Positions 56,695-64,000 of a stretch of DNA of 64,000 bases are shown piece after piece. Both the position numbers and the translations under genes were made by a program. A model generated the notes under the pieces. It saw only the letters and a program-made list of their open reading frames with translations, was not told where the DNA came from and searched no databases. The DNA is taken from NCBI RefSeq assembly GCF_008923725.1, contig NZ_WBPF01000016.1:372001-436000 (forward strand). The letters run 5' to 3'. The number at the start of each line of letters is the position of its first letter. Position 1 is the stretch's first letter. The stretch comes from Bacillus sp. CH140a_4T (GTDB lineage: Bacteria; Bacillota; Bacilli; Bacillales; Bacillaceae_G).

Positions 56695-57681
56695 ATGAAT
56701 ATATTAGTAACAGGTGGGGCCGGATTTATTGGAAGTAATTTTGTTCATTACATGTTACAAAGCTATGAAACATATAAAATTATTAATTTCGATTCATTAA
56801 CATATAGCGGGAATTTAAATAACGTGAAGTCTCTTCAAGATCATCCGAATTACTCTTTTGTAAAAGGGGAAATTCAAAATGGAGAGCTGGTGGAGCATGT
56901 TATTAAGGAACGTGACGTGCAAGTAATTGTAAATTTCGCAGCTGAATCACACGTGGACCGTAGCATTGAAAATCCGATTCCTTTTTATGATACAAATGTA
57001 ATTGGGACAGTCACCTTATTAGAATTAGTAAAAAAATATCCACATATTAAACTCGTGCAAGTATCAACAGATGAGGTATACGGCTCTTTAGGGAAAACAG
57101 GGCAATTTACTGAGGCAACCCCGTTAGCTCCAAATAGTCCATATTCTTCAAGCAAGGCGAGCGCCGACATGATAGCTTTATCTTATTATAAAACATATCA
57201 ATTACCAGTTATAGTAACGCGTTGCTCCAATAACTATGGACCGTATCAATATCCTGAAAAGTTAATTCCGTTAATGGTAACGAATGCGCTGGAAGGAAAA
57301 AAACTACCGTTATATGGCGATGGATTACATGTAAGAGATTGGTTACATGTAACGGATCATTGTAGTGCGATTGACGTTGTTCTGCATAAGGGACGTGTAG
57401 GAGAAGTATATAATATAGGCGGAAATAATGAAAAGACAAATATAGATGTTGTGGAACAAATTATTACTCTTTTAGGAAAAACAAAGAAAGATATTGAATA
57501 TGTTACAGACCGTTTAGGTCATGATCGTCGTTATGCGATCGATGCACAAAAGATGAAGATTGAGCTAGATTGGGAGCCTCAGTATACGTTTGAACAAGGG
57601 TTGAAAGAAACAGTGGAATGGTATGAACATCATAAGGAATGGTGGAAACCACTAAAAGAAAAGCAAGGGGCATATAAATGA
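56695..57681 (+). CDS. rfbB: dTDP-glucose 4,6-dehydratase
   Basis: 328 aa from the ATG at 56695. Rossmann GGAGFIGSNFVHY, NFAAESHVDRSI, STDEVYGSL and YSSSKASAD (YxxxK). Second step of rhamnose synthesis. Overlaps rfbD by 4 bp. Confidence 0.96.
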   Translation: MNILVTGGAGFIGSNFVHYMLQSYETYKIINFDSLTYSGNLNNVKSLQDHPNYSFVKGEIQNGELVEHVIKERDVQVIVNFAAESHVDRSIENPIPFYDTNVIGTVTLLELVKKYPHIKLVQVSTDEVYGSLGKTGQFTEATPLAPNSPYSSSKASADMIALSYYKTYQLPVIVTRCSNNYGPYQYPEKLIPLMVTNALEGKKLPLYGDGLHVRDWLHVTDHCSAIDVVLHKGRVGEVYNIGGNNEKTNIDVVEQIITLLGKTKKDIEYVTDRLGHDRRYAIDAQKMKIELDWEPQYTFEQGLKETVEWYEHHKEWWKPLKEKQGAYK

Positions 57682-58532
57682 AAGAACGGATTATCATAAC
57701 AGGAGCAAATGGTCAATTGGGAAAGCAACTACAAGAAGAGTTAAATCCTGAAGAATATGACATATATCCATTTGATAAAAAGTTACTAGATATAACAAAT
57801 ATATCCCGAATGCAGCAAGTAGTACAAGAAATAAAGCCACATATAATTATTCATTGTGCAGCGTATACGAAAGTTGATCATGCTGAGAAAGAACAAGATC
57901 TTGCGTATAGAATAAATGCACTAGGAGCTCGAAATGTAGCGGTTGCTTCACAATTAGTAGGCGCGAAGTTAGTTTATATTAGTACTGATTATGTATTTCA
58001 GGGCGACAGACCGGAAGGGTATGATGAATTTCATAATCCAGCGCCGATAAATATATATGGAGCTTCTAAGTATGCGGGAGAGCAGTTCGTCAAAGAGTTA
58101 CATAATAAATACTTTATCGTTCGTACATCGTGGTTATATGGTAAGTATGGAAATAATTTTGTGAAAACGATGATGCGATTAGGGAAAGAGAGGGCAGAAG
58201 TATCTGTTGTAGCGGATCAAATTGGTTCTCCTACTTATGTGGCGGATTTAAATGTGATGATTAATAAGCTCATTCATACTTCTTTATACGGTACGTATCA
58301 TGTATCAAATAGAGGCTCATGCTCTTGGTTTGAATTTGCAAAGAAAATATTTTCGTATGCAAATATGAAAGTGAATGTATTACCTGTTTCAACTGAAGAA
58401 TTTGGGGCGGCAGCAGAGAGACCGAAATATTCTGTTTTTCAACATAACATGCTACGATTAAATGGTTTTTTACAAATGCCTTCTTGGGAAGAAGGATTAG
58501 AGCGGTTTTTTATAGAAACAAAAAGTCATTAA
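57678..58532 (+). CDS. rfbD: dTDP-4-dehydrorhamnose reductase
   Basis: 284 aa. GANGQLGKQL, HCAAYTKVDHAE, STDYVFQGDRPEGYDE and YGASKYAGE. Last step, giving dTDP-L-rhamnose for the BclA glycan. End of the operon. Confidence 0.96.
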   Translation: MKERIIITGANGQLGKQLQEELNPEEYDIYPFDKKLLDITNISRMQQVVQEIKPHIIIHCAAYTKVDHAEKEQDLAYRINALGARNVAVASQLVGAKLVYISTDYVFQGDRPEGYDEFHNPAPINIYGASKYAGEQFVKELHNKYFIVRTSWLYGKYGNNFVKTMMRLGKERAEVSVVADQIGSPTYVADLNVMINKLIHTSLYGTYHVSNRGSCSWFEFAKKIFSYANMKVNVLPVSTEEFGAAAERPKYSVFQHNMLRLNGFLQMPSWEEGLERFFIETKSH

Positions 58533-58557
58533 CAAAATTTAAGTTAATGACTTTTTT
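58519..58557 (+). terminator. Terminator of the rfb operon
   Basis: AAAAAGTCATTAAC / GTTAATGACTTTTTT; the left arm overlaps the last codons of rfbD. Confidence 0.9.
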
Positions 58558-58584
58558 GTTTGCCTTTAAGAGGTTTTATGGTAC

Positions 58585-58609
58585 TATAATTATAGTATCA
58601 GGTACTAAT
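58585..58609 (+). promoter_or_regulatory. fabI promoter -10 and FapR-type operator
   Basis: TATAAT (58585-58590) followed by ATAGTATCAGGTACTAAT (58592-58609), whose complement reads TTAGTACCTGATACTAT: same half site as at fabH. Confidence 0.75.
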
Positions 58610-58641
58610 AACAAGTATAAGTAATTCTGGGAGGATATATC

Positions 58642-59412
58642 ATGGAACTATTACAAGGGAAAACATTTGTTGTTATGGGCGTTGCGAACCAAAGAAGTAT
58701 TGCGTGGGGAATTGCTCGCTCTTTGCATAATGCAGGTGCAAAATTAATCTTCACATATGCAGGAGAACGTTTAGAGAGAAACGTTCGTGAATTAGCAGAC
58801 ACATTAGAAGGACAAGAATCACTTGTATTACCTTGTGATGTAACGAATGATGAAGAACTTACAGCTTGCTTTGAAACAATCAAGCAAGAAGTTGGTACAA
58901 TTCACGGTGTAGCACACTGTATTGCTTTTGCAAATCGTGACGACTTAAAAGGTGAATTTGTAGACACTTCTCGCGATGGATTTTTACTCGCACAAAATAT
59001 TAGTGCATTCTCTTTAACAGCTGTAGCAAGAGAAGCGAAGAAAGTAATGACAGAAGGCGGAAATATTTTAACGTTAACATATCTTGGCGGCGAGCGCGTT
59101 GTGAAAAACTATAACGTTATGGGTGTTGCGAAAGCTTCATTAGAAGCGAGCGTGAAATATTTAGCTAACGATTTAGGTCAACATGGCATTCGCGTTAACG
59201 CGATTTCTGCAGGGCCAATTCGTACGTTATCTGCAAAAGGTGTAGGCGACTTTAACTCAATCTTAAGAGAAATTGAGGAACGCGCACCACTTCGTCGTAC
59301 AACAACTCCAGAAGAAGTTGGAGATACAGCCGTATTCTTATTCAGTGATTTGGCACGCGGCGTAACAGGAGAAAACATTCACGTTGATTCAGGGTATCAT
59401 ATCCTAGGATAA
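58642..59412 (+). CDS. fabI: Enoyl-ACP reductase FabI
   Basis: 256 aa, RBS GGGAGGA. Modified Rossmann fold GVANQRSIAWGIA and the catalytic pair Tyr157 and Lys164 (Y-x6-K, in NYNVMGVAK). Reduces enoyl-ACP with NADH, last step of each elongation cycle; the target of triclosan-type inhibitors. Single gene placed away from fabH-fabF but with the same regulator site. Confidence 0.96.
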   Translation: MELLQGKTFVVMGVANQRSIAWGIARSLHNAGAKLIFTYAGERLERNVRELADTLEGQESLVLPCDVTNDEELTACFETIKQEVGTIHGVAHCIAFANRDDLKGEFVDTSRDGFLLAQNISAFSLTAVAREAKKVMTEGGNILTLTYLGGERVVKNYNVMGVAKASLEASVKYLANDLGQHGIRVNAISAGPIRTLSAKGVGDFNSILREIEERAPLRRTTTPEEVGDTAVFLFSDLARGVTGENIHVDSGYHILG

Positions 59413-59429
59413 ATATAATATGAATTTTT

Positions 59430-59464
59430 AAAGGACAATCTCTACATATTGAGATTGTCCTTTT
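59430..59464 (+). terminator. Terminator of fabI
   Basis: AAAGGACAATCTC / GAGATTGTCCTTT then T5. Confidence 0.9.
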
Positions 59465-59574
59465 TATTTGTTCTTAGAAAGAACGATTTTTAACGAAAGT
59501 TCTTACCACGTTATGAATATAACTATAATAGTACACGATTTATTCAGCTACGTATGGAAGTGGGAGGGACGAGT

Positions 59575-60084
59575 GTGAAGAATAAAAATAAAAGTTCAAC
59601 AGTTGGAAAACCGTTGTTATATATTGCGCAAGTAAGTTTGGAACTTGCTGCACCGAAAATAAAGAGGATTATCTTAACAAACTTTGAAAATGAGGATCGA
59701 AGAGAAGTAAGTAATAGAAATGAAAATGAAAATGCTGTAAGTAGTGCTGTGGAAGAGGTAATAGAACAAAAAGAGCAACAAGAGCAGCAAGTAGAAGAAA
59801 TAGAAGAAGAGGAACAAGTACAAGAACAGCAGGAGCCAGTGAGAACTGTTCCGTATAATAAATCATTTAAGGATATGAATAATGATGAGAAAATTCATTT
59901 CTTATTAAACCGTCCTCATTACATTCCGAAAGTAAGGTGCAGAATAAAAACGGATACAGTTTCTTATATTGGATCAATCATATCGTATCGTAATGGCATT
60001 GTATCCATTATGCCGCAAAATAGTATGCGAGATATTAAGTTGTCTATAGATGATATCCAATCGATTAGTATGGCCGGCTTTTAA
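59575..60084 (+). CDS. cotO: Spore coat protein CotO
   Basis: 169 aa from GTG at 59575 (RBS GGGAGGG). N-terminal conserved part (KPLLYIAQVSLELAAPKIKRI), a variable Glu/Gln-rich middle (about 55-95, with QEQQVEEIEEEEQ), and a C-terminal conserved part (FLLNRPHYIPKVRCRIKT). This is CotO, a morphogenetic coat/exosporium protein; needed for exosporium assembly around the coat. Convergent with exsY. Confidence 0.85.
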   Translation: MKNKNKSSTVGKPLLYIAQVSLELAAPKIKRIILTNFENEDRREVSNRNENENAVSSAVEEVIEQKEQQEQQVEEIEEEEQVQEQQEPVRTVPYNKSFKDMNNDEKIHFLLNRPHYIPKVRCRIKTDTVSYIGSIISYRNGIVSIMPQNSMRDIKLSIDDIQSISMAGF

Positions 60085-60090
60085 ATATGT

Positions 60091-60114
60091 AAAGGTGGTA
60101 GAAATCTTCTACCA
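60091..60114. terminator. Terminator between cotO and exsY
   Basis: GGTGGTAGAA / TTCTACCACC hairpin, shared by convergent genes. Confidence 0.8.
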
Positions 60115-60144
60115 CCCCAATAGTTTTTTAATTTACTTCACTTA

Positions 60145-60603
60145 TTAGATAGAAACGTCGCGTAAGCACTGAATCGCACAGAAGCAGCTTAAATCAACAG
60201 TAAGACAAGTGTTAGTCGATACTAATCTTGCATTTGGTACAGCTAAAAACGTACAAATTGGATCATTATCAGGTGGTACAGGAGAAGTATCACCTAATAC
60301 TACAGTTAATACACGTAATACAGCACAGCTATCATCATCTACACTTTCCACACGGAAAATTGGAGATCGGCAGCTAGAAAGGCTTGCAGTTGGTGCAAAT
60401 GCTTCAAAAGGTTCTCCAGTTTTTGTGTATAAAATAAAAGGGCGTGTATTTGCTACTGAAGCACTATTGTGTGCTCCTAAAAATGGGATTTCACAACCAG
60501 ATCCACACGTTGTTGTAGAACAATCTTGTAATTCATTGATGAATTTTACAACGTCAACTACACAATGAGAAGAGCCATGGTGTTTATTTTCGTTACAACT
60601 CAT
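60145..60603 (-). CDS. exsY: Exosporium cysteine-rich protein ExsY
   Basis: 152 aa from the ATG at 60603 (AAGGAG, 8 nt upstream). Twelve cysteines, including TTTCGSGCE and LSCFCAIQC; related to B. subtilis CotZ/CotY. Self-assembles into the crystalline basal layer of the exosporium, cross-linked by disulfides. The N-terminus MSCNENKHHGSSHC is the ExsY form as I recall it; its partner at 62125 has the CotY form. Over 100 C-terminal residues are almost identical to that paralogue. Confidence 0.88.
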   Translation of the reverse strand: MSCNENKHHGSSHCVVDVVKFINELQDCSTTTCGSGCEIPFLGAHNSASVANTRPFILYTKTGEPFEAFAPTASLSSCRSPIFRVESVDDDSCAVLRVLTVVLGDTSPVPPDNDPICTFLAVPNARLVSTNTCLTVDLSCFCAIQCLRDVSI

Positions 60604-60642
60604 TAATGTCACTCCTTATCTTCTTGTTTGTATTTACATTAA

Positions 60643-60670
60643 TAAGATATTGGAGTCGAGGAGATTTGGT
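60643..60670 (-). promoter_or_regulatory. SigK-like promoter of exsY
   Basis: Minus strand: AC, 17 bp, AATATCTTA (consensus AC-N16/17-CATANNNTA, one mismatch). Fits late mother-cell expression. Confidence 0.5.
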
Positions 60671-60728
60671 CACAATCTCAAGAGCTTTTTTTTTAAATAG
60701 GCAAAAGAAGATAAGGGAAGGTGGAATC

Positions 60729-61088
60729 ATGCTGTTTACAAGTTGGCTTTTATTTTTCATTTTCGCGTTAGCTGCTTTTAGGCTCACCCGTTTAATTGTT
60801 TATGATAAAATTACAGCTTTTTTGCGAAGACCGTTTATTGATGAATTAGAGATTACAGAGCCGGATGGAAGTGTATCAACTTTTACAAAAGTAAAAGGTA
60901 AAGGATTAAGAAAGTGGATTGGAGAATTATTAAGCTGTTATTGGTGTACAGGTGTATGGGTTAGTGCTTTTTTATTAGTTTTATATAATTGGATTCCTAT
61001 CGTTGCAGAGCCGTTACTTGCATTATTAGCTATTGCAGGAGCAGCAGCAATCATTGAAACGATTACAGGATACTTTATAGGAGAATAA
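60729..61088 (+). CDS. yjcA: DUF1360 membrane protein YjcA
   Basis: 119 aa from the ATG at 60729. Membrane helices at about 3-22 and 75-115; a CYWCTGVWVS segment carries the two conserved cysteines of DUF1360. B. subtilis YjcA is a sporulation protein and lies beside the cotVWXYZ genes, the same place as here. Confidence 0.85.
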   Translation: MLFTSWLLFFIFALAAFRLTRLIVYDKITAFLRRPFIDELEITEPDGSVSTFTKVKGKGLRKWIGELLSCYWCTGVWVSAFLLVLYNWIPIVAEPLLALLAIAGAAAIIETITGYFIGE

Positions 61089-61198
61089 TATATTTTCATA
61101 ATACGAGAAAAAGCGGAGTTTAAAAGAATGAGGGAACGGAAATAAAGAGTTGTTCATATAGTAAATAGACAGAATTGACAGTAGAGGAGATGTTTGCT

Positions 61199-61375
61199 GT
61201 GAGTAATAGTCCAAGGCAAAATTCATATGACCTGCAGCAATGGTATCATATACAGCAACAACACCAAGCACAACAACAGGCATACCAAGAACAATTACAC
61301 CAACAAGGATTTGTGAAGAAAAAGGGATGTAATTGCGGGAAAAAGAAGAACACAATAAAACATTATGAAGAATGA
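61199..61375 (+). CDS. Small Gln-rich spore protein candidate, 58 aa
   Basis: GTG at 61199, 9 nt after GAGGAG (ATG at 61190 is an alternative). Low-complexity QQQHQAQQQAYQEQLHQQG, then KKGCNCGKKKN. Composition (Gln, His, Cys, Lys) is like small spore-coat proteins and it lies inside the exosporium gene block. No family recognised. Confidence 0.65.
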   Translation: MSNSPRQNSYDLQQWYHIQQQHQAQQQAYQEQLHQQGFVKKKGCNCGKKKNTIKHYEE

Positions 61376-61405
61376 AACACTCATATTACTGTGAGTGTTT
61401 TTTAT
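61376..61405 (+). terminator. Terminator of the Gln-rich gene
   Basis: AACACTCA / TGAGTGTT, then T6. Confidence 0.85.
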
Positions 61406-61415
61406 TATAAATATA

Positions 61416-61452
61416 AAAAAGCGGTATTTCTAAGGAAGAAATACCGCTTTTT
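61416..61452 (-). terminator. Terminator of bxpB
   Basis: AAAAAGCGGTATTTC / GAAATACCGCTTTTT. Confidence 0.9.
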
Positions 61453-61453
61453 A

Positions 61454-61957
61454 CTAGCTAATTTGTGCAACTGTTAATGCTGCAGCACGGATGTCTACAG
61501 TTCCAATTAACTCAACTGGTACAATTTGAATTAAATCGCCAGGGTTTAAGTTAATTAGAATAACACCACTGGATACGTCTACTTCACCAGTACCAATAAC
61601 GTTAGAACGAACCGCTGTACCTGATCCAGGAATAATGTTAGCTGGCGTACCTAATGATAAGAAGAAACGACCAGCTTCTGGTGCAACAGGTGCGTTATCA
61701 AGACTAATTGTTAATGTATAACTGATTTGATAAATACCAGCTCGTAGAATTCGAATGCCATCTCCGACACTTACTGTATCATTTATTACAGGAACAGTAA
61801 TATTTGGGTTTGGACTTACGCTAGGTAATAGTAATGGTGTGAATAATGAAGCGAACTGAGGGGCAGAAGCGTTGAAAGCAAAACCGAAGGCAGGTAGTGT
61901 ACTAGCTGGTTTCGCCTCACAATCGATTTTAGTAAATTCGCAATCAGAAGAGAACAT
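61454..61957 (-). CDS. bxpB: Exosporium basal-layer protein BxpB (ExsFA)
   Basis: 167 aa from the ATG at 61957 (AAAGGAG). MFSSDCEFTKIDCEAKPASTLP is the known BxpB start; the rest is a beta-rich C1q-like domain resembling the C-terminal half of BclA. BxpB anchors BclA trimers to the ExsY/CotY layer. Lies between exsY and cotY. Confidence 0.95.
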   Translation of the reverse strand: MFSSDCEFTKIDCEAKPASTLPAFGFAFNASAPQFASLFTPLLLPSVSPNPNITVPVINDTVSVGDGIRILRAGIYQISYTLTISLDNAPVAPEAGRFFLSLGTPANIIPGSGTAVRSNVIGTGEVDVSSGVILINLNPGDLIQIVPVELIGTVDIRAAALTVAQIS

Positions 61958-62062
61958 GTTTTTCACTCCTTTATCTGTTTCTACTTTCAGTTAATGAAAA
62001 GGACAGGTTCTATGTTCTAGACAAGTTCCCAATTTTAAGAAAAATACATAATAATACCTTTT

Positions 62063-62108
62063 AAGCATGGATTGGGTGGCAGAATTTTCTGCCACCCAAT
62101 CCATGCTT
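62063..62108 (-). terminator. Long perfect hairpin after cotY
   Basis: A 46-bp palindrome with 21-bp perfect arms (GCATGGATTGGGTGGCAGA at the 5' side) and a 4-nt loop, 17 bp from the cotY stop. T tail is only TT, so it may protect mRNA ends rather than terminate alone. Confidence 0.85.
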
Positions 62109-62124
62109 AACTCATTATTTAGTT

Positions 62125-62601
62125 TTAAATCGTAACATCACGTAAGCATTGAATAGCGCAGAAGCAACTTAAATCAACAGTAAGACAAGTGTTGGTCGAC
62201 ATTAATCTTGCATTTGGTACAGCTAAAAACGTACAAATTGGATCATTATCAGGTGGTACAGGAGAAGTATCACCTAATACTACAGTTAATACACGCAATA
62301 CAGCGCAATCATCATCATCTATACTCTCGACACGGAAAATTGGGGATCGGCAGCTAGAAAGGCTTGCAGTTGGTGCAAATGCTTCAAAAGGTTCTCCAGT
62401 TTTTGTGTATAAAATAAACGGGCGTGTATTGGCTACTGATGCACTATTATGTGCTCCTAAAAATGGAACTTCGCAACCAGATCCACATGTTGTCGTTGCG
62501 CATTCTTGTAATTCATGTATAAAACGAACGACATTCGATACACAGTTGAAATCACAATCATGATGATGATGATGATGGTCTTCGTTACAATTGCAGCTCA
62601 T
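62125..62601 (-). CDS. cotY: Exosporium cysteine-rich protein CotY
   Basis: 158 aa from the ATG at 62601 (AAGGAG). MSCNCNEDHHHHHHDCDFNC has an expanded histidine run (six His), then the same Cys-rich body as ExsY with only five differences in the last ~119 residues. Assembles with ExsY in the basal layer. A SigK-like -10 (CATATTGTA) lies 39 bp upstream on the minus strand at 62648-62640. Which paralogue carries which name was assigned from N-terminal sequence. Confidence 0.88.
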   Translation of the reverse strand: MSCNCNEDHHHHHHDCDFNCVSNVVRFIHELQECATTTCGSGCEVPFLGAHNSASVANTRPFILYTKTGEPFEAFAPTASLSSCRSPIFRVESIDDDDCAVLRVLTVVLGDTSPVPPDNDPICTFLAVPNARLMSTNTCLTVDLSCFCAIQCLRDVTI

Positions 62602-62639
62602 TATGTTCACTCCTTATCGTGAGTTCTGACATACACTAT

Positions 62640-62648
62640 TACAATATG
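62640..62648 (-). promoter_or_regulatory. SigK-like -10 box of cotY
   Basis: Minus strand CATATTGTA matches CATANNNTA fully, but no AC is found at the correct -35 distance. Confidence 0.35.
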
Positions 62649-62730
62649 AGTGAGATATGGTTGATATTACGTTAATTCTTATGATAAAAACAGGGAATTT
62701 ATATAGGAGGGATGTACATAATGCAATATA

Positions 62731-62763
62731 AAAAAAGACATCCTTATTTAGTGGATGTCTTTT
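62731..62763 (-). terminator. Terminator overlapping the helicase stop codon
   Basis: AAAAGACATCC / GGATGTCTTTTTT; the TAA stop codon of the helicase (62744-62746) is inside the loop. Confidence 0.85.
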
Positions 62764-64000
62764 CAGGTAAATCTTTTCGCGCAGTATATAAAAAACGAGA
62801 TATATCTAATTTTTTTCCTCTAAAAAATTGCGGAGAGGAAATGTAAAGTTCTTCTTTCGCACGTGTAATTGCGACATAAAGTAGTCGGCGTTCTTCCTCT
62901 AAAGCTTCAGAAGTCTCTGTAACACGATCATTTGCATCTTTTAAAGAAGAAGTATGGGGGAGAATACCATCGCTCGCTCCAAGTAAAAAGACGCATGGAA
63001 ATTCAAGGCCTTTTGCGTTATGAATAGACATAAGCGAAACAGCATCTTTTTGTGGCATTGTTTTTAATGCTTCCATTTCTTTTTGACCTTGAATTGCTTC
63101 ATCAATAAATTGTAAATAAGCTGGAATGTCGGTGAAACGAGTTGCAGACTCCATTAATTCTTCTAACATTTCTTCTTGTATATCTTTATGCATCGTAAAG
63201 GAAGAGCGATCATTACTTTGTAAGTACTCTAAATACTTTCCTTTACCATGAATAATTTCTTTTAATGCTTTTTTCGGTTCTAATTCTTTTATAAATTTAA
63301 TAAAATCGATACGCTCATTTACCTTTTTCACTTGAAAAGGTTTTAAGCTCGGATTTAATAATAAGAAATGGAGAAGAGAAGGGAAACGGCCCTCACCATA
63401 TTTCCATTGTTCACGTTCAATAAATGAAATACAATCATCACGCCCAATATACATCGTTGGCAATATATTCGAAAGTGATTCTAGTCGAAACGGTTCAATT
63501 ACCAGTCTTAAATGATCTAATACAGGCTTAATTAAAGAATGTTCATAAAACGATTGGCTCGCCCCGTGCTTAATAAACGGGATTTTGTGAATGGTAAGCT
63601 GATCAAGTAACGAACGGCTTACAGAATGTGTGCGATACAGTAAACAAAAATCTTTAAAGTTACGTCCGCCGCTATCTACTTTTTCTTGAATGAGCTGCAA
63701 AATTTGATTTGCTTCATCAAGAGTCGTAGCAGGTCTTGCGTAAAAAGGTTGTACACCTTCTTCGCGCACAGAATATAGCTCTTTATCAAAACGCTCCTGA
63801 TTTAGTTTGATAACTTCATTTCCAAGTCCGACGATAAATGGGTTGGATCGATAATTTGTATTAAGTGCGATAATCGTAGTGTTATCAAATTCTTTTGGAA
63901 AAGATAAAATAATTTGGTGACTTGCTCCTCGCCAGCCGTATATCGCCTGATCGTCATCACCTGCGATAAATAAATTATTTCTTGGCGTGGCTAACAATTT
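62744..64000 (-). CDS. UvrD/PcrA-like DNA helicase (N-terminus outside window)
   Basis: The frame is open to the right edge, so only the last ~418 residues are seen. Superfamily 1 motifs: GDDDQAIYGWRGA (II-III region), LNTNYRS (IV), MSIHNAKGLEFPCVFLLG (V) and EEERRLLYVAITRAKEELYIS (VI). Shorter after motif VI than PcrA, so it is a UvrD-type paralogue rather than the essential PcrA. Walker A is not visible in this window. Confidence 0.9.
   Translation of the reverse strand, partial: KLLATPRNNLFIAGDDDQAIYGWRGASHQIILSFPKEFDNTTIIALNTNYRSNPFIVGLGNEVIKLNQERFDKELYSVREEGVQPFYARPATTLDEANQILQLIQEKVDSGGRNFKDFCLLYRTHSVSRSLLDQLTIHKIPFIKHGASQSFYEHSLIKPVLDHLRLVIEPFRLESLSNILPTMYIGRDDCISFIEREQWKYGEGRFPSLLHFLLLNPSLKPFQVKKVNERIDFIKFIKELEPKKALKEIIHGKGKYLEYLQSNDRSSFTMHKDIQEEMLEELMESATRFTDIPAYLQFIDEAIQGQKEMEALKTMPQKDAVSLMSIHNAKGLEFPCVFLLGASDGILPHTSSLKDANDRVTETSEALEEERRLLYVAITRAKEELYISSPQFFRGKKLDISRFLYTARKDLPEKTSTK

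Noticed and set aside
60209-60568. Plus-strand ORF opposite exsY (and a twin at 62189-62563 opposite cotY)
   Set aside because: Shadow frame in a pair of similar genes; the minus-strand genes have RBS, known N-termini and conserved cysteines.

Overview
The window is a chromosomal segment of a Bacillus cereus-group bacterium (B. cereus, B. thuringiensis or B. anthracis-like). The base composition is AT-rich, ribosome binding sites are strong GGAGG types, and the right-hand third carries the exosporium genes bclA, bxpB, exsY and cotY, which are diagnostic of that group. The backbone follows the gene order I remember from the B. subtilis yitK-yitU / yjzC-yjcA region, with B. cereus-group insertions. 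No tRNA, rRNA, CRISPR array, prophage or complete insertion sequence was seen.

1-8.5 kb: end of a PlcR-type (RNPP) regulator cut by the window edge, a tiny convergent lipoprotein-like ORF, two copies of a bcr-class intergenic repeat flanking yajQ and reaching the start of cvfB, an unknown gene followed by a frameshifted ORF, prsA, yitT, small genes, the HAD phosphatase yitU, a possible small RNA, and yjzC. 8.7-18 kb: clpB under a CtsR operator, the yjzD-yjaU-yjaV-comZ group, fabH-fabF behind a FapR-like site, yjaZ and yjbA. 18-31 kb: a GC-rich structured repeat, trpS with a T-box leader, the complete oppABCDF peptide importer, a secreted matrixin-like protease with a PlcR-box-like site, a MATE exporter, and a second oppA. 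31-44.5 kb: spx, a TerC protein, mecA, cls, coiA, pepF, a RoxS/RsaE small RNA, yjbH-yjbI, yjbK, yjbL, the small alarmone synthetase, NAD kinase and a pseudouridine synthase.

44.5-58.5 kb: a HAEG-repeat/peptidase-G2 protein, prpE, an FtsW-like protein, then the exosporium glycoprotein locus: bclA flanked on both sides by glycosyltransferases and methyltransferases and by the rhamnose operon rfbACBD. 58.6-64 kb: fabI, again with a FapR-like site, the spore-surface genes cotO, exsY, yjcA, bxpB and cotY, and a truncated UvrD/PcrA-like helicase.

Themes that connect the genes: peptide signalling (PlcR-like regulator, Opp importer, PlcR-box protease), stress proteolysis and redox control (ClpB, Spx, YjbH, MecA, RoxS), type II fatty acid synthesis under FapR (fabH, fabF, fabI), and building and glycosylating the exosporium (bclA locus, rfb, bxpB, exsY, cotY). 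I did not find a clearly undescribed multigene system. The best leads are non-coding: a candidate small RNA at about 8145-8211, the RoxS/RsaE homologue with a Rex-like site at its start, a LexA-like promoter with no assigned gene near 31.5 kb, and an operator-like palindrome at the yajQ promoter.
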